Source: Parcubacteria group bacterium Gr01-1014_72
Lineage (GTDB): Bacteria; Patescibacteriota; Minisyncoccia; Phycocordibacterales; VMFH01
Length of the DNA stretch: 10,303 nucleotides
Direction of reading: 5' to 3'
NCBI GenBank assembly: GCA_007375925.1
Contig: VMFH01000024.1
Location: 1 to 10,303 of the forward strand
Below the pieces are notes generated by a model that saw only the letters and a program-made list of their open reading frames with translations, was not told where the DNA came from and ran no database searches. The translations under genes were made by a program, and so were the position numbers. This document shows, piece by piece, positions 4,787-10,303 of this stretch (the first letter of the stretch is position 1; each line of letters starts with the position of its first letter).

Positions 4787-5334
4787 TTCTGGGCATCGTC
4801 GGACATCCATCGTGCGGCAAAGATACCGTGGCGGAGTACCTCGTTAAAAAGCACGGGTTCGTGTACGCCTCAACGAGCGACGCAATACGCTCGTACATGA
4901 AGGAGTATAGTATGGGAGAACCGCTACGCGAACGGATGGCCGTCGTCGCGCACGAACTTCGGAAGCGCGAAGGGGGTGATGTCCTTGTGAGACTCACTCT
5001 CGGTTTGAACAAAGGGGTAGAGAGGATTGCAGTCGGGGGTCTCCGAGCGGTGGCGGAGGCGCAGGCACTCCGTATTGCAGGTGGTAAAATTATTGCAATC
5101 ACGGCGCCGATTGAGGTGCGGTACGAGCGTGCGCGGAAACGCGGGCGGATCGGCGAAGAGTCGTTTGAACGCTTCAGGGCAAATGAGGAGCGGGAGTCGG
5201 CCAATCCCGATCCAAATGCCCCGAACGTCAACGCAGTCATTGCACTCGCGAACATCACCATTGAAAACGTCGGGACACGAGAGGAACTCTTTAAAAATAT
5301 TGACGATGCTGTCACACCACTCCTCCAAGATTAA
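4765..5334 (+). CDS. P-loop nucleotide kinase-like protein (archaeal UPF0200/dephospho-CoA kinase-like)
   Basis: The 189-residue product has a P-loop at GHPSCGKDT (13-21) and the order of segments seen in UPF0200-type kinases: STSDAIR (36-42), a VVAHELRKREGGDVL helix (59-73), a VGGLRAVAEA strand-helix (93-102) in place of the usual DGIRS, and the lid RYERARKRGR (124-133) followed by ERFRANEERE (139-148). The lid arginines and a late ANITIEN strand match small nucleotide kinases. It should transfer phosphate from ATP to a nucleotide or CoA precursor in the cytoplasm; the acceptor is unknown. The ATG at 4765 is the only sensible start, lies inside the end of the ligase gene, and has no Shine-Dalgarno, suggesting translational coupling. 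The gene ends three bases before tsaD. Confidence 0.72.
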   Translation: MGTQKKVILGIVGHPSCGKDTVAEYLVKKHGFVYASTSDAIRSYMKEYSMGEPLRERMAVVAHELRKREGGDVLVRLTLGLNKGVERIAVGGLRAVAEAQALRIAGGKIIAITAPIEVRYERARKRGRIGEESFERFRANEERESANPDPNAPNVNAVIALANITIENVGTREELFKNIDDAVTPLLQD

Positions 5335-5337
5335 CGC

Positions 5338-6624
5338 ATGAAAATTCTTGGTATAGAAACAAGTTGTGACGAAACGGCGATCGCGCTTATTGAAGGAGCG
5401 GGATCAGTCCGAGAAGGCACCGTAAAGATTTCGGTGCTTGGGAACGCCGTCCACTCGCAGATAGAGGCACACCGCCCCCACGGCGGGGTTTTCCCGATGC
5501 TCGCAAAACGCGAACATGCAAAAAACCTCATTCCCATCCTCCGACAGGTGCTTGCCGAAGGGGGTTTTCTCACCTCCCACCGGCTATCATCCTCTGAAAA
5601 AATCTATTCTAATGTTCTTAAGAACATTAGAATAGATTTGTCACATATGTTAGAGCGGGAACAGGAACTTTTGAAACAGTTTGAGAAATTCATACCGACG
5701 ATTGAGAAACCTCCGATAGATGCAATCGCGGTCACGGTCGGCCCGGGACTTGAGCCGGCGCTCTGGGTCGGCATCAATTTCGCGCGTGCACTCTCGCTCG
5801 TTTGGGATACTCCCCTCATCCCCGTCAATCACATGGAAGGGCATATTTTCTCTGCATTACTAAAGAGAGATATTCCTTCGGCTCTTAATTCTTCAAAGCT
5901 ACCAGCTATCCCCCTACGGGGGATCTCCCGTAGGGAGACAAGCTACCAGCTACAAGCCCTCTCCCTCCCCGCCCTTGCCCTCCTCGTTTCTGGTGCGCAC
6001 ACCGAACTGGTGCTTATGGAAAGTTGGTTTGCATACAAAATCCTCGGGCAAACGCGCGATGATGCCGCCGGAGAGGCCTTCGACAAGGCAGCTCGTATGC
6101 TCGGCCTCCCCTACCCCGGAGGCCCGGAAATTGCGCGGCTTGCGGAGCGGGCACGGGCGGACAACCTCCCCCGTTTCCACACACTTCCTCGACCGATGCT
6201 CGCTGCGGCAAACTACGATTTCTCATTCTCCGGCCTTAAAACAGCTCTCCTCTACACACTGAAAAAGATACTTATATTAGGAGAGATCGAACGGGCAGCA
6301 CTTGCCCGTGAGTTTGAAGATGCCGTCATAGAAACCCTCGTCGCAAAAACGAAAAAGGCAGCCATAGAATGCGGCGCGAGGAGTATCATTGTCGGGGGCG
6401 GCGTTAGCGCAAACAAAACACTCCGGGAGCGCCTCGCATCATTTGCGGATACGGAGCCGACGAAAAGTGCGCAGTTTGCAATACACTTCCCTGAAAGGGA
6501 TTTGTCAACTGATAACGCCCTTATGATTGCCCTCGCCGGCTTTATTCATGCGGAAAATGATCTCAAAAAACGGAATCTCCAAGGCAGTATGCCTCTCAAA
6601 GCACAGGGGGTTATGCCTTTATAG
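5338..6624 (+). CDS. tsaD: tRNA N6-adenosine threonylcarbamoyltransferase TsaD, with two lineage-type inserts
   Basis: TsaD moves the threonylcarbamoyl group from TC-AMP to A37 of tRNAs reading ANN codons, working with TsaB and TsaE. The ASKHA-fold signatures are present: GIETSCDETA (5-14), SQIEAHRPHGGVFPMLAKREH (40-60), VTVGPGLEPAL (132-142), the metal motif HMEGH (H165, H169), LLVSGAHTEL (215-224), DDAAGEAFDKAARMLGLPYPGGP (241-263), SFSGLKTAL (296-304), GGGVSAN (353-359) and TDNA with metal-binding D392. At 428 residues it is longer than the usual 330-350. The surplus lies in two inserts, about 77-125 and 176-211, plus a C-terminal tail. Insert 1 contains a 40-bp palindrome and insert 2 a repeat cluster, both kept in frame. 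SGAHT replaces the usual SGGHT. The ATG three bases after the kinase stop has no Shine-Dalgarno. Catalytic residues are intact, so the enzyme should be active. Confidence 0.95.
   Translation: MKILGIETSCDETAIALIEGAGSVREGTVKISVLGNAVHSQIEAHRPHGGVFPMLAKREHAKNLIPILRQVLAEGGFLTSHRLSSSEKIYSNVLKNIRIDLSHMLEREQELLKQFEKFIPTIEKPPIDAIAVTVGPGLEPALWVGINFARALSLVWDTPLIPVNHMEGHIFSALLKRDIPSALNSSKLPAIPLRGISRRETSYQLQALSLPALALLVSGAHTELVLMESWFAYKILGQTRDDAAGEAFDKAARMLGLPYPGGPEIARLAERARADNLPRFHTLPRPMLAAANYDFSFSGLKTALLYTLKKILILGEIERAALAREFEDAVIETLVAKTKKAAIECGARSIIVGGGVSANKTLRERLASFADTEPTKSAQFAIHFPERDLSTDNALMIALAGFIHAENDLKKRNLQGSMPLKAQGVMPL
5600..5639. repeat. 40-bp perfect palindrome inside tsaD (insert 1)
   Basis: Positions 5600-5639 are a perfect inverted repeat with no spacer, centred on CTTAAG (5617-5622). 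The arms begin AAATCTATTCTAATG and are A/T-rich, unlike the surrounding GC-rich coding sequence. The element encodes residues about 88-101 (the KIYSNVLKN region) in frame, within a segment that ordinary bacterial TsaD proteins lack. It would form a long hairpin in the mRNA. Confidence 0.85.
5896..5952. repeat. Direct and inverted repeat cluster inside tsaD (insert 2)
   Basis: AAGCTACCAGCTA occurs at 5896-5908 and again, exactly, at 5940-5952. Between the copies lie two adjacent small hairpins, CCCCC-TAC-GGGGG (5910-5922) and CTCCC-GTA-GGGAG (5925-5937). Their CCCTACGGG and CCCGTAGGG parts also pair with each other. The cluster encodes part of insert 2 (about residues 187-205) and is followed by AGCTACAAGC, the same core as in the tRNA-Glu leader. 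The layout resembles a small palindromic mobile repeat flanked by direct copies. Confidence 0.65.
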
Positions 6625-6675
6625 GACATAGGACAACTCTGTTCTCAAAGTCAGATGTCCTTTAGAATGTCCTTT
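6623..6675. terminator. Possible bidirectional terminator between tsaD and the surface protein
   Basis: The 74-bp convergent gap contains AGGACAT (6623-6629) and AGGACA (6630-6635), which can pair with two copies of ATGTCCT at 6655-6661 and 6667-6673. The loop is about 25 bases and the stems are short. TTT follows each right-hand arm on the plus strand, and TATAAAGG follows on the minus strand. It lies where both transcripts must end, but the T-runs are weak. Confidence 0.35.
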
Positions 6676-6698
6676 ATGCCCTATGGTTCAGTGGGGCT

Positions 6699-9600
6699 CT
6701 ATCGGTCAAATATACCGATGATTGTGTCTATGATTTCGTTGATGCCCGAATAGACTGCTTTCGGCACGGCAAGAATGGCCGCGGCGGCCCCTTTTTGACG
6801 GCTCGTTTCCGTCCTAGTACTACCTGTAGCGACAGATTCCGTGCCATTACTTGCTGCGTCTTCAAGCGTCACAACTCCCTCTTCGGCCCCCAGTTCGGAA
6901 CTGTCAACCTCATCTTTAAGGGATTTCTCTATATTGAGGAAGAGCTGGAGACGAATGACATCCGCAGAGTCGTTCGTGAGACTTGCCCGAAGCGGCGTAG
7001 TAAGAAAATCACATGAAACCACAAGCTCACGGAGGGTTTCGAAGTTTGCGACCGTTTTGTTGCTCACTCCGGGGGTAAGTGTGAGCTCGCGGCCAGCCTT
7101 CTCTTGAGGGCCAGACTTTGAAACGGGCCGGAAGTGGTAGGTGGTTGAGGCTGTGAGGCCGAAAATCGCGAGGCCGTGCTGAAGGGTGGTTGTGCTGATC
7201 TCAATACTGGAAAGCGGATACCCGAACTGCGGCGGCTCTTCGGTGCGCAATGTCGGTGTCGTCGTGCCGTACACCACGCGACCCGTCGCGGGAATGTTCG
7301 TCCTCCATGTGAGGAGCGCAATGCCGGGCGCGATCTCCACAATGCGTTCGTCAAAGAGAGTTACAACTCCCGGCCCGATACCAGACATGCTCTGAAGCGT
7401 TGTGATGATAGGACCGTTTCCACCAACTCCACCGCCTCCGCCGCCTGAGGGTTGTCCACCTCCACCTCCCGGCGGTTGCCCGCCACCTCCACCACTCTCA
7501 CTCTGAGCAACGGCGAACGAAACTGTGGCGCTGGTACCGTTTTGATTTGAGACGGAAAGAAGGTACGAACCGACAGAAATTGACGGAACAGTGAAGTCCA
7601 GCGAACCATCTCCTTTGGGAGATAGGTTGGCGATTGTCGTCGGCGCACCCGTCGCAGGCAGGAGGTTGATGCTGTTGACTGCGAGAAATCCTGTCCCAAC
7701 TACACGAATTGATGTGCCGACAGGCGCCGAATTCGGACTGACGCTCGTCACAACAGGCGTAGCAGAAGAAACCGTTCCATCCACAATGGAGAAGGTTCCG
7801 TCACTCTCATCTGAGACGGCTACGTGCGGATTGAGTGAGATCCTAATCCGGTAGCCGGTTGCTGCAGGAACATCAACCGGAACGAGCCACTGGAGCGCCG
7901 TGGTATTTTCGGCGGGAACGCGGGCGATAAAGAGAGGTGTCGCGGCATTGGGGCGAACAAGCTCTACGACAACGTGGTGTCCAGTCGCTCCCTGCGATAC
8001 CCACGAAACTGTAGTGTTCGCACCCTTCACGAGCGTCTCCCCACCATTCGGCAAAATAAGACGAAGCTGTGGTGTCCCGCCTCCAGGAGGAATCGTCCCA
8101 TCCGTTATCTCAAACGGTACAGTGCTCTCCGCAAAAACCGATGGCTTCCCCTGTACTTCAAGCCGGAGACGGTATCCGGGACCAAGAACCGCATTATTCG
8201 GCACAACCCACGTTGTGGAAATGTTTGCCGTGGAGAGGATCCCGAGCTCATGTGCCACAGCACCATTGCGTGTAAGACGGAAAAGAAGCGTCTCGCCGTC
8301 AAGGTGCTCCGTCAGCCACCGTGCCGTCGTCGCTTCTCCCCGAACGAGGGAGAGGCCACTGTTATGCGTAAGAAACATGATGCGTGGCGTCGGCTCCACA
8401 ACGGGAGGATTTACAATGCTGAGGGGCGCATCAGAACCATCGCCGCGGCAACTTATAGTTCCGGACTCGCCTACCGGAACGCACTCAACAAAGAACGTAT
8501 ACTGGCCTGCGGGAATATCAAGCGGAACGGCAAACGAGGCGCTCGAGACGGCGGCGGTCGCGGTAAAGACGCGACGCGAGAGACCGGCCATGTCCCGCGA
8601 CTCCAGGGAACCGTAAATCGCCCACATAGATGGAACGTTCGTGGAACCCCAGCTCGCCGTATAGGTCAGTCCTTTGGTCAACGTGCCTCCATTTGGAGCA
8701 ATGAGCGTAACGGCAGGCACGCTTGGAGTCGTCGTCGGCTCCACAACATCAATGTGCGGGTTTGAGTAGTCTGAAACACAGTTCGGCTCATTCGGCGGTG
8801 CGCAGGCGGAGATATTGAAGACATAGCGACCGGCAGGGATATTGGGAATAGCGGCGGTGAAGCTGGTGGCTGAGGTGGGGAGATTTTCAAAAAGCGTGAA
8901 ATGAGACGTTCCTCGCGGATCGTGCTCAATGAGGCGACCGGCAATTTTCCAATCAGCAGGAACATTTGCGGTGCTCCATGAGAAAAGAACGTGCGTGCCC
9001 TTCGTGACGGAGACGCCTTCAGGGGCGAGGACAGAGATGGAGGGAGTTGGAGGAACAACTGGTTTGTCGATGATGGTGAAATGCCGATCGCTTGCATCAT
9101 CAACACAGTTCGGCTCATTCGGCGGTGCGCAGGCGGAGATATTGAAGACATAGCGGCCAGCGGGGACATCGGAGGGGACAGTAAATACTTCTGCGGTATC
9201 GTCACCCGTTGTGTTGAACAGGGTGCGCACAACGCCGGTCAGGTCATATGCATTGAGTCGGCCAGTCACAATCCAGTTGGCGGGAATGTTCATCGCTGTC
9301 CAGAGAGCGGTCACGCTGTCTCCTTTGGTGTAGGTGTCAGTGCCGTTTGGAGAAACAAGAACGACGCGAGGAGTTGTATTCGGAGTACCGTCAAAAACGC
9401 TGACCGGCTTGTCGCTCGCATCATCAACACAGTTCGGCTCATTCGGCGGTGCGCAGGCTGAAACAACAACCATGTAACGGCCAGAGGGGATGTCAGTGGG
9501 AACGGTAAACCCTACGGCAGTCTCACCTGCAGTCGTCAGAAAGACGCTTCTGACAATACCGGTAAGGTCGTAGGCATTGAGGCGAATCGTGACGATCCAA

Positions 9601-9794
9601 TTGTTCGGCACATTTTGTGTTTGCCATGAAGCAGTGACCTTGGAGCCCTTCACTAATCCTTCGCCATTGTTGAGGGTGGTGAGGGTGATGGAGGGAGTTG
9701 GAGGAACCACTGGTTTGTCGATAATGGTGAAATGCCGATCAGATGTATCATTAAAACGTGATAAATACCGATCGGACAATGCCTGTAGTGTCAT
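6699..9794 (-). CDS. Large Ig-repeat surface protein, C-terminal part
   Basis: This 1031-codon frame is the downstream part of a longer gene; the ATG at 9794 is probably not its start, because the repeats continue upstream in another frame. Six beta-sandwich domains of about 105-110 residues follow one another (about 29-131, 140-240, 247-350, 358-460, 467-565, 574-672). They have the VLVSPNGGxxxxKGxxxTxxW start typical of Kre9/KNH-type bacterial Ig-like domains. Then come an IPT/TIG-like domain (about 682-765), a Gly-rich linker (766-794), a fibronectin-III-like domain (about 795-915, with LLTWRTNIPATGRVVYG) and a C-terminal region. That region's CDFLTTPLR...DVIRLQLFLN stretch resembles the start of the peptidoglycan-binding-like module of CPR surface proteins. 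The last residues are a hydrophobic helix. The first three domains carry a CAPPNEPNC loop likely to form a disulfide. It is presumably secreted and cell-envelope associated; the signal peptide is outside the window. The ligand is unknown. Confidence 0.8.
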   Translation of the reverse strand: MTLQALSDRYLSRFNDTSDRHFTIIDKPVVPPTPSITLTTLNNGEGLVKGSKVTASWQTQNVPNNWIVTIRLNAYDLTGIVRSVFLTTAGETAVGFTVPTDIPSGRYMVVVSACAPPNEPNCVDDASDKPVSVFDGTPNTTPRVVLVSPNGTDTYTKGDSVTALWTAMNIPANWIVTGRLNAYDLTGVVRTLFNTTGDDTAEVFTVPSDVPAGRYVFNISACAPPNEPNCVDDASDRHFTIIDKPVVPPTPSISVLAPEGVSVTKGTHVLFSWSTANVPADWKIAGRLIEHDPRGTSHFTLFENLPTSATSFTAAIPNIPAGRYVFNISACAPPNEPNCVSDYSNPHIDVVEPTTTPSVPAVTLIAPNGGTLTKGLTYTASWGSTNVPSMWAIYGSLESRDMAGLSRRVFTATAAVSSASFAVPLDIPAGQYTFFVECVPVGESGTISCRGDGSDAPLSIVNPPVVEPTPRIMFLTHNSGLSLVRGEATTARWLTEHLDGETLLFRLTRNGAVAHELGILSTANISTTWVVPNNAVLGPGYRLRLEVQGKPSVFAESTVPFEITDGTIPPGGGTPQLRLILPNGGETLVKGANTTVSWVSQGATGHHVVVELVRPNAATPLFIARVPAENTTALQWLVPVDVPAATGYRIRISLNPHVAVSDESDGTFSIVDGTVSSATPVVTSVSPNSAPVGTSIRVVGTGFLAVNSINLLPATGAPTTIANLSPKGDGSLDFTVPSISVGSYLLSVSNQNGTSATVSFAVAQSESGGGGGQPPGGGGGQPSGGGGGGVGGNGPIITTLQSMSGIGPGVVTLFDERIVEIAPGIALLTWRTNIPATGRVVYGTTTPTLRTEEPPQFGYPLSSIEISTTTLQHGLAIFGLTASTTYHFRPVSKSGPQEKAGRELTLTPGVSNKTVANFETLRELVVSCDFLTTPLRASLTNDSADVIRLQLFLNIEKSLKDEVDSSELGAEEGVVTLEDAASNGTESVATGSTRTETSRQKGAAAAILAVPKAVYSGINEIIDTIIGIFDR
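8775..8828. repeat. 54-bp exact repeat in domain 3 (second copy at 9102-9155)
   Basis: The 54 bases at 8775-8828 are identical to 9102-9155, 327 bp apart, and encode the end of an Ig-like domain around YVFNISACAPPNEPNCV. A 41-bp part (9094-9134) is also identical at 9418-9458. Identity at DNA level including silent positions points to recent duplication or gene conversion among domains of 108-109 codons. Confidence 0.9.
9658..9756. repeat. 99-bp exact repeat, internal copy
   Basis: Positions 9658-9756 are identical to 10205-10303, at a spacing of 547 bp. The repeat encodes the boundary NDTSDRHFTIIDKPVVPP and the start of the next Ig-like domain. The internal copy diverges at 9757, exactly the point at which the other copy meets the window end. 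That coincidence matters for judging the frameshift next to it. Confidence 0.95.
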
Positions 9795-10302
9795 GCGCGT
9801 TGATTCGGCCAGTCACAATCCAGTTGGCGGGAATGTTTGAGGCTGTCCATGTCGCCGTTTGGCTGTCTCCCTTGATATATATGTCTCCGCCGTTCGGAGA
9901 AACGAGAACAACTCGTGGGTCGAGATTCGGCACACCGTCCGTAACCAGCACAGGTTGTTCGCTCGCATCGGAAACACAGTTTGGCTCAGTGGTCGGCGCA
10001 CAGGCATCAACAACAACCATGTAACGGCCGGCGGGAATGTCCAACGGCACAGTAAAGGTCGCGGCAGTTTCAAATGCGGTAGTGGTAAGAACGGCTCGCG
10101 CGATACCTGTAGAGTCTAAAGCGTTGAGGCGAACAGTGAGAATCCAGTTGTCAGGAACATTCTCGGTTCGCCATGAAGTAGCTACCTGTGATCCCTTTGC
10201 CAGACCTTCGCCATTGTTGAGGGTGGTGAGGGTGATGGAGGGAGTTGGAGGAACCACTGGTTTGTCGATAATGGTGAAATGCCGATCAGATGTATCATTA
10301 AA
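9751..10302 (-). pseudogene. Upstream fragment of the surface-protein gene, frameshifted
   Basis: The frame is open from the right edge (FNDTSDRHF...) to a TAA at 9753-9751, so the start is off the window. It encodes two Ig-like domains of the same type as the next two downstream: one beginning VVPPTPSITLTTLNNGEG with the loop variant ACAPTTEPNCV, and one beginning PRVVLVSPNG. The second breaks off after GIVRSVFIT. In the next unit the spacing between the two VVPPTPS sites is 651 bp; here it is 547 bp, so 104 bp are missing, not a multiple of three. The frame therefore shifts at about 9757, and the gene continues in the frame of the 6699-9794 entry. It could be a real inactivating deletion or an assembly collapse at a repeat; the rest of the sequence shows no decay. 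Confidence 0.7.
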
Positions 10303-10303
10303 A
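10205..10303. repeat. 99-bp exact repeat, copy at the window end
   Basis: This copy is identical to 9658-9756 and stops with the window. A sequence ending exactly where two repeat copies part company is typical of a contig that ended at an unresolved branch, so more repeat domains probably follow off the right edge. Confidence 0.95.

Noticed and set aside
4743..5315. 190-codon minus-strand frame opposite the kinase gene
   Set aside because: It is a mirror of a well-supported P-loop protein with low-complexity Ser/Arg content; no start signal or motif.
7900..8765. Long plus-strand frames opposite the surface-protein gene
   Set aside because: They are antisense to clear repeat-domain coding sequence, are rich in Arg/Ser from complemented GC codons, and resemble no protein family.
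9751..9794. ATG at 9794 as the genuine start of the surface protein
   Set aside because: Repeat domains continue upstream in another frame, there is no signal peptide after this ATG, and the first codons are an out-of-frame reading of the conserved GIVRSVF segment.
8775..10303. CRISPR array suspected from regular near-identical repeats
   Set aside because: The repeats are spaced 324-547 bp apart, lie in frame, and encode matching Ig-like domains, so they are protein repeats.

Overview
The window looks like a piece of a genome from the Candidate Phyla Radiation (Patescibacteria), most likely a Parcubacteria/Paceibacteria-type organism. The evidence is lineage-style protein architecture: a TsaD with two extra inserts, a CofE-like ligase next to an archaeal-style P-loop kinase, a thiamine-triphosphatase-like CYTH protein, and a very large Ig-repeat surface protein whose C-terminal part resembles the peptidoglycan-binding-like module common in this group. 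TAA, TAG and TGA all end genes here, so a TGA-recoded code is not indicated. This assignment is inference from family resemblance, not from a marker tree. Both ends cut genes: position 1 lies in the C-terminus of a thioredoxin reductase, and 10303 lies inside an exact 99-bp repeat of the surface-protein gene, so the right edge looks like a contig end at a repeat.

Layout. Positions 1-111 (+): end of trxB. Positions 112-345: two long inverted repeats that act best as minus-strand terminators. Positions 346-3595 (all minus, read right to left): tRNA-Ser(CGA), a PmtA-like methyltransferase, a DUF1761 membrane protein, a Nudix hydrolase, tRNA-Val(GAC), a ThTPase-like CYTH protein and a HAD phosphatase. 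Positions 3596-3705: a divergent promoter region between tRNA-Ser and tRNA-Glu(TTC). Positions 3781-4060: a non-coding leader with a TTGACA-type promoter, a short open frame and an intrinsic terminator just before the next gene. Positions 4061-6624 (+): a tight three-gene operon, cofE-like ligase / P-loop kinase / tsaD. Positions 6699-10303 (minus, convergent): the repeat-rich surface protein, broken by a frameshift near 9757.

How the parts relate. The plus-strand operon ends in tsaD, which makes the t6A37 modification on tRNAs reading ANN codons. The leader before that operon has the layout of a translational attenuator, and its short frame contains seven consecutive ANN codons; this is the most interesting hypothesis in the window and remains unproven. 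The minus-strand housekeeping genes mostly act on phosphates and nucleotides (HAD, CYTH, Nudix) or membranes (PmtA-like, DUF1761), and two of them start only 8 and 22 nt downstream of tRNAs. Two small palindromic elements sit in frame inside tsaD, and one shares a short motif with the tRNA-Glu leader. Recognisable Shine-Dalgarno sequences are rare: the Nudix gene has a good one, whereas tsaD, the kinase, the ligase and DUF1761 do not.
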